Assembly: GCA_004014935.1 (NCBI GenBank)
Contig: CP025325.1
Location: forward strand, 2,170,001 to 2,234,000
Direction: 5' to 3'
From: Saccharomycopsis malanga
Lineage: Eukaryota; Ascomycota; Saccharomycetes; Ascoideales; Saccharomycopsidaceae
DNA length: 64,000 nucleotides
The translations under genes and the position numbers were made by a program. Below are positions 18,593-28,772 of the stretch, piece by piece. Position 1 is the first letter of the stretch. Every line of letters begins with the position of its first letter. Below the pieces are notes generated by a model. It saw only the letters and a program-made list of their open reading frames with translations, was not told the origin of the DNA and searched no databases.

Positions 18593-19885
18593 ATGGATAA
18601 TGAAATCTATTTTGGCAAAGAGACTATCAACCGAGTATCTTTTCTCCGTGAAGACCCTGAATTTCTAATTCAGGCCATCAGCCACCCTGACACGAAGCTT
18701 TTGTTTTTGAAAGATACTTATCCATTAGTTGAGGGGAGTCCGAAAGAGGATCTAACACAGCCAAAGTTGCTAAGATTGAGAATTGGCAGCATCGAGCTGA
18801 TTCATACGTATTTTAAAAGCTGGAGTGTGTTGAATCGGTTGCAATCATATGTGCTTCGTAAATTCCCAAACATCATGTTTTTAGGCTTAATGGATCCTGA
18901 GTTTGATAGTGGCATTACAGGTAACATTTTTTCTTACTCCAACGAAAAGTATAAAGGAACACCTTACTTCATGGTAGACCTCACCGGAACCAAAACATTA
19001 TTTGACAAATACTTTTTAGATACTGATAAGGCTAACTTTTCTTCTGCGATTAAAGAGATTACTGATGGAATTAGCACTGATGCTCTAGATATTTATCAAC
19101 AGTTATTGAATCATGGTATTAAGTTTAGCATTTTAGATCTGCGCAATGCCATTTTCAAGTTGCTGAATGAAGAAGGGTCTTTGTTTAGTTATGGCAAAAT
19201 GTACCTTGATTGGCTTAACAAACAAAACTATTGCCCACAATGTGGATCTCCTGTTATCAAGATAAACTCCGGCACAAAGTTACGCTGTACGTCTGGAGAA
19301 ATCGCTGAAGAGAATAACAAAAATGACCTTGAATCAAAAGGTAGTAGGGTACAGTACAAGTGTGAATCAAAAAACGGTTCCGTTTCAAATATCCAGTTTC
19401 CCCGAATTGATCCTGTGTGTATTATTGCAGTGGTAAATCTTCAACATAACAAGATCTTGCTTGGTAACAACTTGCGTTTTCCAGTGAAAAATTTTTACAG
19501 TTGCGTGGCCGGATTCATGGAACCTGGTGAGACTATAGAAACATGCTGTGAGCGTGAAGTGTGGGAAGAAACTGGTGTTAAATGTTCTAAAGTTGTGGTT
19601 GCACAGTCACAGCCATGGCCGTTCCCTGTTAGTTTGATGATCGGATGTATTGGCATAGCTGACTTCAATGGGAAAGATGAAATCATTGATTTGGGAAATG
19701 ATGCTGAACTACGTGATGCTCAATGGTTTGACTTTGACGAAATTAGAAAGATATTGGACATTCAAGAAAAGAAAAATATTGACATCTCAAAAGAAGACAA
19801 TGCAGAAATAATTCTTCCTCCTAAAACAGCAATTGCCCGCACTTTGATTGAAATGGCCATCCATAAAAATTTTCCAAAATTATGA
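18593..19885 (+). CDS. NPY1: NADH pyrophosphatase (Nudix), paralogue B with PTS1-like end
   Basis: Canonical NPY1-type Nudix enzyme of 430 residues. It begins MDNEIYFGKETINR, which aligns with the internal DESIFFGVNSINR of paralogue A, so it lacks A's leader. Zinc ribbon YCPQCGSP (C214, C217) is followed by further Cys residues. The Nudix box at 307-329 is intact (GFMEPGETIETCCEREVWEE, then TGV), and the SQPWPFPVSLMIGC signature follows it. The C-terminus is PKL, which fits the permissive PTS1 pattern (small/Pro, basic, Leu); S. cerevisiae Npy1 is also peroxisomal, through SHL. It therefore looks like the peroxisomal copy, with A the mitochondrial one. TCT serine codons at 19178-19180 and 19247-19249 align with the CTG codons of A. 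Confidence 0.95.
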   Translation: MDNEIYFGKETINRVSFLREDPEFLIQAISHPDTKLLFLKDTYPLVEGSPKEDLTQPKLLRLRIGSIELIHTYFKSWSVLNRLQSYVLRKFPNIMFLGLMDPEFDSGITGNIFSYSNEKYKGTPYFMVDLTGTKTLFDKYFLDTDKANFSSAIKEITDGISTDALDIYQQLLNHGIKFSILDLRNAIFKLLNEEGSLFSYGKMYLDWLNKQNYCPQCGSPVIKINSGTKLRCTSGEIAEENNKNDLESKGSRVQYKCESKNGSVSNIQFPRIDPVCIIAVVNLQHNKILLGNNLRFPVKNFYSCVAGFMEPGETIETCCEREVWEETGVKCSKVVVAQSQPWPFPVSLMIGCIGIADFNGKDEIIDLGNDAELRDAQWFDFDEIRKILDIQEKKNIDISKEDNAEIILPPKTAIARTLIEMAIHKNFPKL

Positions 19886-20386
19886 ACATACGTCTCTAAC
19901 ATCTACTATACTACTAACTTTTCATGCTATAAGATTCACTCTTACTTCTATATATGGCACGCATAAATCACACTATACGCACATAAACATACTTGAATAA
20001 ACGCACAGTTTTATTTAATCAACAACTAAGCCATGTAAGTACATCAATCACGTGGGAAAGGGGCCAGACTCGTGTTTTTTTCTATTGTTATGTTTTTTTA
20101 TTTTTTTTTCCTAATTTTCGTTGGTTGTTATCGATTGATCTTAGTTTCTGTTCCTGACTCTACGTGTTATTTTCCTTCTTTCTGCTTCGTTCATTAAGAC
20201 ATCACCATCTCAGGGTCTTTCAATTTTTACAAGAGTTTTTGTGAACATCGCTTGTCTTTAATTGGCAGTTATTGTGTGCTATTTTTCTTTATTATTCATA
20301 TAAATAAAAAATAGCAAAGAATAATTTTGGCTGAAAAATTCGCTATTTTGATTGTTAACTAACTGTGAATCCAACTATATTTCAAA
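19886..20386. promoter_or_regulatory. VRG4 upstream region with E-box and stress-element cores
   Basis: 501 bp. CACGTG at 20049-20054 (Cbf1/bHLH-type) is followed by AGGGG at 20059-20063 (Msn2/4 core). A minimal start-stop word ATGTAA sits at 20033. Long T-runs (about 20092-20110) precede the coding region, which starts after an A/T-rich leader. Confidence 0.45.
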
Positions 20387-21394
20387 ATGGCTATTTTGGC
20401 ATCTTCTGTGGTCAATAATGGTCCTGTGTCCATCTTTGCATACTGTTTATCGTCCATTTTGATGACATGTACCAATAAGTACGTGGTCTCTGGCAATCCC
20501 GATTTTAACTTGAACTTTTTACTTTTGGCTGTGCAGTCTTCTGTCTGTATTGTCACCTTGTACATCTTGAAGGCTTTGGGCATTGCCAACTTCAGAAAAG
20601 TTACCAAGGAAGAAGCTAAGTACTGGTCTCCGATTGCATTCTTGTTGGTTTTAATGATTTATACCTCTTCCAAGGCTTTGCAATATTTGGCTATTCCAGT
20701 TTACACTATCTTCAAGAACTTGACTATTATTCTTATCGCATATGGTGAAGTTTTATGGTTCGGTGGTAAGGTGACTCCAATGGCTTTGTCTTCATTCTTT
20801 TTGATGGTTTTGTCATCTGTTGTTGCTGCGATTGGTGACGACAAAAAAGCACCAGCTGACAGTACCGAGTTCTCTTTCATGGGTTTGAACTTGGGTTACA
20901 TTTGGATGTTCTTGAACTGTTTTGCTTCTGCTTCTTTTGTCTTGTACATGAGAGTTAGAATTAAGAAGACTAATTTCAAGGACTTCGACACTATGTTTTT
21001 CAACAACTTGTTGTCTATTCCAATTTTGTTGGTTTCTACCTTCGTTTTAGAAGACTGGTCACCATCTAACCTTGCTAAGAACTTCCCACCAGAAACTGCT
21101 AACTTGGTTATTTTCTTGATGATCTTTTCTGGTGCCTCTTCTGTGGGTATTTCATACTGTTCCGGTTGGTGTATCAGAGTTACCTCTTCAACAACCTACT
21201 CTATGGTTGGTGCCTTGAACAAGTTACCAATTGCTTTGTCTGGTTTGATTTTTTTTGATGCTTCTGTCAACTTTTTGTCCGTCTCTTCCATCTTCATTGG
21301 TTTCTCTGCTGGTTTGGTCTATGCTGTTGCCAAAAAGAAGCAAAAGGAAGATGAAGCACAGCAGTCCAGTTTGCCAATCAACTCTAAAAACTAA
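20387..21394 (+). CDS. VRG4: Golgi GDP-mannose transporter
   Basis: Nucleotide-sugar antiporter of the Vrg4 family, which brings GDP-mannose into the Golgi lumen for N- and O-mannosylation and sphingolipid mannosylation. 335 residues with about ten hydrophobic segments. The substrate motif GALNK is present in [15 protein letters not shown], and the FKNLT-type block [20 protein letters not shown] is conserved. The C-terminal tail is Lys-rich ([10 protein letters not shown]), as expected for COPI-dependent Golgi retention. Codon choice is strongly biased and I found no in-frame CTG, in keeping with an essential, well-expressed gene. Single exon. Confidence 0.97.
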   Translation: MAILASSVVNNGPVSIFAYCLSSILMTCTNKYVVSGNPDFNLNFLLLAVQSSVCIVTLYILKALGIANFRKVTKEEAKYWSPIAFLLVLMIYTSSKALQYLAIPVYTIFKNLTIILIAYGEVLWFGGKVTPMALSSFFLMVLSSVVAAIGDDKKAPADSTEFSFMGLNLGYIWMFLNCFASASFVLYMRVRIKKTNFKDFDTMFFNNLLSIPILLVSTFVLEDWSPSNLAKNFPPETANLVIFLMIFSGASSVGISYCSGWCIRVTSSTTYSMVGALNKLPIALSGLIFFDASVNFLSVSSIFIGFSAGLVYAVAKKKQKEDEAQQSSLPINSKN

Positions 21395-22013
21395 TAAAGT
21401 TATGTTTTTGAGTTGCTGATTGTACAAATATTCCAGAAATTTTAATTCCCTACTCCATCTTCGCATCCTTTTCTACCACATTAATGCCTGCATTTACGCA
21501 GACTTGTTTAACAAGGCTTGTTCAACATTGTTTTGTTTCTCTTTTCATCCTAAACACCATTATTATTTTGATTTTCTTAATCGGGCTCTGCCTGTTGTTT
21601 TTGTCTTTCTGATTACACCCGTTTTCCAGCACATGTTTGTTTGCGGAATAATAAATGTATACTACTTGTGTAACATTAACGTAATGTTAATCTTGTTGAA
21701 AATCTCAATTTTTTGATTTTAAAGTACCTGAAGATTATAATTTACATTTAATTTAAAAGCTCACCTCATGTCAAACATCACTCGCTTAAACACGCACGCA
21801 TGCATGTCCCAGCTCCGAGGAAAAATAAAAAATTTCACTACGATGAGATTACTCACTTGCAAGAAGCACGATTTTCCAGCAAAGTGCACTTTGAGCCAAA
21901 TCTCTAATTGGCTTAGTATAAGCATTTCGACAACCACATTGTTGCATATATTCGCACAAGTATTTTGGATTGTGTGGACCGCAGAATTAGTGGATTTTCG
22001 ATACAGATAAATA
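21395..22013. other. Intergenic, VRG4 to MIS1
   Basis: 619 bp. Short overlapping ORFs on both strands (21420-21716, 21761-22042) have no coding character. No clear control element seen. Confidence 0.5.
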
Positions 22014-25000
22014 ATGAGTATGATGAGGTTCTCCAGAACCACGGCAGTTATTGCTAGCGCATCTAAAACAGCTCGGATTGCTTCAAATCTGGTTTTAACT
22101 GTTCCAAGTACGGTTCTTGATGTTCCAAAAGGTTCTGCTGCTTCCTACAAGTACTTTTCTACATTCAATGCTCTTTTGCTGGCGGAAATTCTTTCAGGGA
22201 AGGAACTTGCCAAAAAGTTCAAATTGGATGCCGCTGGAGAGGTTGCTAAAATTCAGCAAATTAACCCAAATTTCCAGCCTCGTTTGAAGATTATCCAGGT
22301 TGGAAGCAGACCTGACTCGTCAACCTATGTGCGTATGAAGTTGAAGGCTGCTAAAGATTCGAAAATTGAGTCTGATTTAGTCAAGTTGCCAGAAGATATT
22401 CTGGAATCTGAGTTACTTTTTAAAGTTAAGCAGCTTAATGACGACAACTCTACACATGGTATTTTGATCCAGCTTCCATTGCCCAAACACCTCAATGAGA
22501 CCAAAATAACCAATGCAGTGGTACCTACCAAGGATGTTGATGGGTTCAGTAGATTCAATGTAGGTGAATTATCAAAAAAGGGTGGAGAGCCTGTTTACAT
22601 CCCTTGTACTCCAAATGGTATTATTGAGCTTTTGAAGTCTACTGGAGAACAGATTTCTGGCAAAACTGCTGTCGTTATAGGCCGTTCTGACATTGTTGGA
22701 ACTCCCGTTGCTTCATTGCTTCAAAAGCTTAATGCTACCGTCACAATATGCCATTCACGCACCAAAAATATCCCAGAAGTGGTAAGGCAGGCTGACATCG
22801 TTGTTGCTGCCTTGGGCAAACCAAATTTTGTCAAGGGCGACTGGTTGAAGCCTGGCAGTATTGTGATTGATGTTGGGATCAACTATGTGCCTGATTCTAC
22901 CAAAAAGTCTGGTCAAAGATTGGTTGGTGATGTTGACTTTGAATCTGCAAGTTCCAAAGCCAAGGTAATTACCCCTGTTCCAGGTGGTGTGGGTCCGATG
23001 ACTGTTGCTATGTTGATTGCCAATGTACTCAAGGGTGCCAAGTTGCAAGAGTTGAGCAAATTTAAACCTGTTAAGGTTGATGGTACTCTACCTTTGCATA
23101 CTGAAAAGCCTGTGCCAAGCGACATTGCCATTTCCAGAGCTCAGCATCCAAAACCTATTGTGGATGTTGCTGAAAGTTTGGGCATTCATCCAGCAGAGTT
23201 CGAACAATATGGTCATGTTAAAGGTAAGGTTTCGCTTGATGTATACAATAGACTTTCTAGTGAAAGAAACGATGCCAATTACATTCTTGTGGCTGGTATC
23301 ACCCCTACTCCTCTTGGTGAAGGTAAATCTACTACCACAATTGGTCTTGTCCAAGCTTTGGGTGCACATCTACGCAAACCAGCCACTGCTAATGTGAGGC
23401 AACCATCTATGGGGCCAACTTTTGGAGTCAAAGGTGGTGCTGCTGGCGGTGGTTATGCACAAGTCATTCCTATGGATGATTTCAATATGCATTTGACAGG
23501 AGACATTCATGCCATTGGTGCTGCCAACAATTTGCTTGCAGCTGCTATTGACACCAGAATCTTTCACGAATCTACTCAAAAGAACACTATGACGTTTTAT
23601 AAGAGACTTGTGCCTGCCGACAAGGATGGAAAGCGCAGATTCACCCGTTCCATGTTGAAAAGATTGGAAAAATTGAACATTTCCAAAACTAATCCAGACG
23701 ATTTGACAGAAGAAGAAATTCTCAGATTTGCCAGATTGAACATCAACAAGGAGAAGGTTTCAATCAAACGTGTGGTTGACGTCAATGACAGATTTTTGAG
23801 AGAAGTCACTATTGGTCAGGCTGCTACCGAGAAAAACTTCAACCGTGCTACTGGATTTGATATCACTGTAGCATCCGAATTGATGGCTATTTTGGCCCTT
23901 TCCAGTGATTTAAACGATTTGAGAAACAGAGTCGGAAAGATTGTTGTTGCATTAGATGACAATGACAAACCTGTCACTTGTGAAGATATCGGAGCTGCCG
24001 GTGCTATCACCGCTATGTTGAAAGACGCCATCAAACCAACATTGATGCAAACCTTGGAAGGTCAACCAGTGTTTGTTCATGCTGGTCCATTCGCCAATAT
24101 TTCTATTGGTGCGTCCTCTGTCATTGCCGATAAAATTGCATTGAAGTTGTTAGGAACTCCAAAACATTTGGATGTTGTGAAACAAGAATTGTCGTTGCTC
24201 ACTGCCAATGAAACTGTTAATGAGCAGACTTTGAAACAATATGTTGCTGAGAAAGGCTTTGTTGTTACCGAGGCAGGATTTGATTTTACAATGGGTGGAG
24301 AACGTTTCTTTAACATTAAATGTCGTGCTTCTGGTTTGAAACCTAATGTTGTTGTAATTGTTGCCACTACTAGAGCACTTAAATTGCATGGAGGAGGTCC
24401 AGACGTCAAACCAGGCCAATCCTTGCCAACTGAATACCTGACTCAAAACTTGGATCTCGTGGAAGCTGGTTGTGCAAACTTGGCCAAACAAATCAGCAAT
24501 GCTAAGCTGTACGGTGCTCCTGTGGTGGTCGCTATCAACCAGTTTAGTACTGACACCGCAGAGGAAATTGAGTTAATTAGGAAAAAGGCTATTGAAGCAG
24601 GTGCTACTGATGCTGTAGAATCTAACCATTACGAACAAGGTGGTAAGGGCGCCATCAAATTGGCTCAATCCATTGTTGACATCTGTTCATCACCATCATC
24701 AACCTCTTCGTCAGGAGTTAATTTCTTATATGATGCAGAAAACCCTTCAATTGCAGCCAAACTTGAAGTCATTGCTACAAAAATGTATGGCGCTGATGGT
24801 ATTGAGTTGTCCCCACTTGCTGAGGAACAAATCAAGTCATTCGAAAACAACAACTTGAATCAGTTACCAATCTGTATCGCCAAAACCCAATACTCTTTGT
24901 CGCACGACCCAGCCTTGAAGGGTGTTCCAAAGGGTTTCAAGATTCCAATTCGTGAGATTAGAGCCAGTGTAGGTGCTGGTTACTTGTACGCTTTAGCCGG

Positions 25001-25094
25001 TAAGATTATGACTATTCCTGGTTTGCCAACTCGCTCTGGTTTTATGCAAGTCGAAGTTGATGAGAAGACCGGAGACATTGAGGGTTTGTTCTGA
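22014..25094 (+). CDS. MIS1: Mitochondrial C1-tetrahydrofolate synthase (trifunctional)
   Basis: Trifunctional methylene-THF dehydrogenase / methenyl-THF cyclohydrolase / formyl-THF synthetase, which interconverts one-carbon folates. 1026 residues. The first 45 residues are basic and Ser/Ala-rich (MSMMRFSRTTAVIASASKTA), a typical mitochondrial presequence, so MIS1 rather than cytosolic ADE3. The dehydrogenase/cyclohydrolase half has the catalytic Tyr-Lys pair (Y105, K109), HGILIQLPLP, IGRSDIVGTPVASLL and the TPVPGGVGPMTVAML end. The synthetase half has the P-loop TPTPLGEGKSTTTIG, RQPSMGPTFGVKGGAAGGGY, LTGDIHAIGAANNLLAAAID and the GLPTRSGF C-terminus. CTG codons at residues 130 and 809 fall where homologues have Thr/Ser. 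If other MIS1/ADE3 genes exist elsewhere, localisation could be shared. Confidence 0.96.
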   Translation: MSMMRFSRTTAVIASASKTARIASNLVLTVPSTVLDVPKGSAASYKYFSTFNALLLAEILSGKELAKKFKLDAAGEVAKIQQINPNFQPRLKIIQVGSRPDSSTYVRMKLKAAKDSKIESDLVKLPEDILESELLFKVKQLNDDNSTHGILIQLPLPKHLNETKITNAVVPTKDVDGFSRFNVGELSKKGGEPVYIPCTPNGIIELLKSTGEQISGKTAVVIGRSDIVGTPVASLLQKLNATVTICHSRTKNIPEVVRQADIVVAALGKPNFVKGDWLKPGSIVIDVGINYVPDSTKKSGQRLVGDVDFESASSKAKVITPVPGGVGPMTVAMLIANVLKGAKLQELSKFKPVKVDGTLPLHTEKPVPSDIAISRAQHPKPIVDVAESLGIHPAEFEQYGHVKGKVSLDVYNRLSSERNDANYILVAGITPTPLGEGKSTTTIGLVQALGAHLRKPATANVRQPSMGPTFGVKGGAAGGGYAQVIPMDDFNMHLTGDIHAIGAANNLLAAAIDTRIFHESTQKNTMTFYKRLVPADKDGKRRFTRSMLKRLEKLNISKTNPDDLTEEEILRFARLNINKEKVSIKRVVDVNDRFLREVTIGQAATEKNFNRATGFDITVASELMAILALSSDLNDLRNRVGKIVVALDDNDKPVTCEDIGAAGAITAMLKDAIKPTLMQTLEGQPVFVHAGPFANISIGASSVIADKIALKLLGTPKHLDVVKQELSLLTANETVNEQTLKQYVAEKGFVVTEAGFDFTMGGERFFNIKCRASGLKPNVVVIVATTRALKLHGGGPDVKPGQSLPTEYLTQNLDLVEAGCANLAKQISNAKLYGAPVVVAINQFSTDTAEEIELIRKKAIEAGATDAVESNHYEQGGKGAIKLAQSIVDICSSPSSTSSSGVNFLYDAENPSIAAKLEVIATKMYGADGIELSPLAEEQIKSFENNNLNQLPICIAKTQYSLSHDPALKGVPKGFKIPIREIRASVGAGYLYALAGKIMTIPGLPTRSGFMQVEVDEKTGDIEGLF

Positions 25095-25968
25095 GGCTGA
25101 TATTTGAGCTTTTAATGTTTTATAGAATATATTCACGCACTATTGTTTTTGACATCTTGAGGAGTGGTTGTAAGAAGCTGTAGAAACGTTCAATACTGAA
25201 AAAGCTACAAAACTTTTAGAAAATACTTGTTCGATAAAACTCGGATATCTTGTATTCTTTACTGGTATATTTTATTTCACGTTTTCTCTTTTGATTTATT
25301 GGTTGAACTATTCAATATTGCACGGAGAATCATCTAAAGTGTGTATGAAATTAGAAAATATACGCATTACTATTATACATATAACCCAAAATTCTATTAA
25401 ATAGTTTTATGAAGATTGACTTGACAGTTCATTCAGAAGAGATTTCTTGACAGCTCATTCAGAAGAGATTTCTTGACGTCTTTATAGTATCTCATTTATC
25501 ATAACCTGATAATTCAATATATCCTGAGTCATTTCTTCAAGGATATATCTACTGGAACTACCTTCATGATGATCTGTATACTGGAAATTAAACATTTATT
25601 GTACATACAGCTAAAATCTCACATATTAAGGACAAAACTATTTTTTATTAATCACTATTTTTGGGAGAATTAAATTATCAAAATCATAGGCGATACTTAA
25701 CATTTTAACATGCCAAACATGTACAGCTAAACATCGTTACATTTCCAAATACACAGGTTCACATGCACTTCCATCCTCGTGAAACTGTTAATATTACGAA
25801 AGCTGAAATCTTGTAATTTACCACATGCTATATGCACGTTATGAGCCCTGTTTGATAACGGAAAGCTTATATACAAGATCGTATCTCATCGCCTTTTAAC
25901 TATATATAAGATGCTTTACTAGGTGTTATGGTGAGCCAGACACAGCCTGCTAGTGAGAAAATTACATA
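25095..25968. other. Intergenic, MIS1 to ATG15
   Basis: 874 bp. It contains a 26-bp tandem duplication (25421-25472) and a TATATATAAG box at 25901-25910, 59 bp before the ATG15 start. No gene seen. Confidence 0.6.
25421..25477. repeat. 26-bp tandem duplication
   Basis: Two copies of a 26-bp unit starting TTGACAG and ending AGATTTC (25421-25446 and 25447-25472), with one mismatch (GTTC versus GCTC), then the first five bases of a third. Intergenic, about 500 bp before ATG15. Confidence 0.9.
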
Positions 25969-27699
25969 ATGCGAGAACGGGTTCCACTTTTAAGTCATGT
26001 TGCTGTGTGGTTTGTCTTTTTGCTGGCGCTTCTGGGGCTTATCATTGCCGCCAGATACTACACCGAGAGTGCCAACAACTCTGTCAGAACAGTCTTCAAC
26101 GCAATGACTGATGATTTTACAATAGGAAAGCACGGTTCCGGTATGAGCACCGTTAATGTTCCGCAGAGGATTTTAACAGACAATCCTAAAGGCCTGCACT
26201 TGAGTTTTTCGCTAAAACATATATATCATCATAGTGCAGGGGCAAATCATAAAGTTCATCGGAGGTTAGATATTAAAGGTGATGATTTTGTCAAACAACA
26301 CAAGCTTGAATCAGCTCAGTTTCAAAGTGAACATCTTCCTGAGTCTATAAAGTCACAGAATCCTTGGCTGGCAACGCTACAAGTACAGGGAGAAAATGAT
26401 TTCACCATAAAACGGATGCGTGAGCGGTCTCCTGATTTCGTAGAAAGTTATCTCCAGTATGTGCATCAAGACTACCGCAACTCAGAGAAAGTACATTTAG
26501 ACTGGACAGAGGATCAGGAGATTGTACCTAACATTACGGATAAAGACACGGTAGTGGCGTTGGCTTTAATGGCGTCAGATGCATATGTTGAAATCCCTGG
26601 AACAGGTGATTGGACAGATGTTGCAGAGCCCTGGTTGAATCGGTCTAGTTTTGGTTGGCTCAGCGATGGTGTGAGAGGACATGTATTCACCAGTGCAGAT
26701 GAGTCTGTAGTGGTGATAGCTCTCAAAGGAACAAGTGCTGCGTTTGTTTCTAAGTTTGATATAAATGGTAATATTGTTACTGAGTCGATTGAGGATGATT
26801 TTGCTATTGCAGATGCTAAAAACATCGCTCATGTGGAAGGCGGTGCTGACACCGTGGCAAACGATAAGATAAATGACAATTTACTTTTTTCCTGTTGCTG
26901 TGCTCGTGTAAGTTACTTATGGACAACTGTTTGCGATTGTTACAAAAGTTCTTACACCTGTGATCAAAAGTGCTTAGAAAAGGAACTACGCCGCGATGAC
27001 AGGTACTATCAAGCTATCTTAGATATCTATCGTAATGTTACCGCGCAATATCCTAAAGCCACCATATGGGCGACAGGACATTCTTTAGGAGGGTCTCTTG
27101 CATCTTTATTGGGCCGTACTTATGGTATTCCGGCTGTCACTTTTCAAGCCCCTGGAGAATTAATGGCTACAAGAAGACTTCATTTGCCTATGCCACCTGG
27201 TTTACCTAGTCACTTGGAGCATATATGGCACTTTGGAAATACTGGTGATCCTATCTTTATGGGCGTATGTAACGGTGCTAGTTCTACTTGTTCTTTGGGT
27301 GGATATGCAATGGAATCCCAGTGCCATAGTGGAAAGACGTGTGTCTATGACACTGTTTCTGACCTCGGGTGGTCCGTTAGCATCTACAATCATCGAATCC
27401 ACACCGTTATAGATAATATTATTTTACAGTATAATGACACTGCAGAGTGTCGCATGCCTTCCCCCTGCCAAGACTGTTTTAATTGGAAGTTTGTTGTAGA
27501 CGAAGATAACAACAAATATAAGACCTCAGTGGTGTCTAAACCTACTGATACCGATGTCAACCTGGTTTCAACAAATACAAACACTGATACAAGCAGTACA
27601 AGCACCCCAGCATCTCACAAATGCAAAAGATACAATTGGTGGGGCCGCTGTGTTGAATGGGACGACGAAATGAGCCATTCCAAGACCGCCAATATATGA
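25969..27699 (+). CDS. ATG15: Vacuolar phospholipase of autophagic bodies
   Basis: Lipase that breaks down autophagic and multivesicular bodies in the vacuole. 576 residues, a type-II membrane protein with one N-terminal TM segment (about 10-28) that carries it through the MVB route. The lipase core follows: KDTVVALALMASDAYV, WLSDGVRGHVF, FSCCCARVSYLW, and the nucleophile elbow GHSLGGSLASLLG with S372. HFGNTGDPIFMG carries the catalytic Asp, and YNHRIHTVI the catalytic His. The Ser/Thr-rich C-terminus ends with a Cys-containing CKRYNWWGRCVEW motif seen in fungal Atg15. Several NxS/T sequons fit luminal glycosylation. Single exon; TATA-like sequence 59 bp upstream. Confidence 0.96.
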   Translation: MRERVPLLSHVAVWFVFLLALLGLIIAARYYTESANNSVRTVFNAMTDDFTIGKHGSGMSTVNVPQRILTDNPKGLHLSFSLKHIYHHSAGANHKVHRRLDIKGDDFVKQHKLESAQFQSEHLPESIKSQNPWLATLQVQGENDFTIKRMRERSPDFVESYLQYVHQDYRNSEKVHLDWTEDQEIVPNITDKDTVVALALMASDAYVEIPGTGDWTDVAEPWLNRSSFGWLSDGVRGHVFTSADESVVVIALKGTSAAFVSKFDINGNIVTESIEDDFAIADAKNIAHVEGGADTVANDKINDNLLFSCCCARVSYLWTTVCDCYKSSYTCDQKCLEKELRRDDRYYQAILDIYRNVTAQYPKATIWATGHSLGGSLASLLGRTYGIPAVTFQAPGELMATRRLHLPMPPGLPSHLEHIWHFGNTGDPIFMGVCNGASSTCSLGGYAMESQCHSGKTCVYDTVSDLGWSVSIYNHRIHTVIDNIILQYNDTAECRMPSPCQDCFNWKFVVDEDNNKYKTSVVSKPTDTDVNLVSTNTNTDTSSTSTPASHKCKRYNWWGRCVEWDDEMSHSKTANI

Positions 27700-28772
27700 T
27701 ACTGCCACCCTGATCGGTAATTCTTTTCAATTTTTGCTCATGCTTATGATTTCTTTTCTTTTTAGTTCTTTTTTGTTTTCTGTTTATTATTTTCGTTATG
27801 CATTGCTTTTTCCTTATCCAAATAATGAGGAACCTGTACCGCTGTTATTATTTTACACACAATTTACAAATTATTTGTTACTGGCAATCAATAGACAAAC
27901 CACTATACATGTTTGTAAAATGTAAGGTACAACAACGAGCGAACCAGCGCTCAGTACAATCCTTCATTTGACATTTATGGTGTTGTAAGATGCTTTGAAA
28001 ATGGCGGTTGATCAAGATGCTGAAAATTTAAAATGCTTGAGTAATTGATATTGCTTGCGTGTAATGGCATATTTGTATGTGATTCAAAATGAAATCAGTT
28101 CTCTCTCTACAAAAGGACATCGATACTGCCCGTCTGAAAGGATAGATGAATTCATGTTATTTGATTAAACTCTAGAGGATCTGAGAGGAAGTTCTGGCCA
28201 AGAAAAAAAAAACGAGATTACTACTAAGTAGAGTAACTTCTCACCATAAAGTATATTCTACTGACACTTGCTGCTCTTAGCACCGCAAAAATTTGAGTTT
28301 GTCTTATTGTAAAGGATTCTTCATCACATGAGAAACTAAATAAACAACAGAGCAAAAAAGGATTTACGCAAAGAGTTAGCTTTACCTTGAGTTAAAGATA
28401 CAAGCCATGTCCGGTTATTTTAAATAATTGACCTTTTATTTATTTTGATTTCAAATGGAATCCGTTTTTCTGGTTATTTCCAGAGTTAATTTGATATATT
28501 TTCCAAATAATTACGATGCTAGACTTTGCTTTTGACAGAACATTGCCATATACAACCCAATAACAATATCACTAGCAATAAAATTAAGCAAGGAGTTTGA
28601 GAGCAAGTAGTAAAATAAAAGCTAGAATAAGACATTATACGCATAGTAAATTTATCAAGTTGGCTAACTTCAAGAATCACTAAATCCCAAAGAGTTCACA
28701 AATCTCGAAATCTCAAAACTTATCATGAGTCCTTTAATCTTATTTCGATGTTCCTATATACAAGCCGATTTT
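27700..28772. other. Convergent intergenic region
   Basis: 1.07 kb between converging genes, longer than needed for two 3' ends. T-rich after ATG15 and A-rich in the middle. I see short ORFs only and no RNA-gene signature. Confidence 0.5.

Noticed and set aside
20033-20386. Possible 5'-leader intron of VRG4 (GTAAGT at 20035, ACTAAC near 20356)
   Set aside because: No AG acceptor occurs between the putative branch point and the VRG4 ATG.
27734-27925. 63-codon ORF after ATG15
   Set aside because: Phe/Leu/Ser-rich translation of T-rich 3' sequence.
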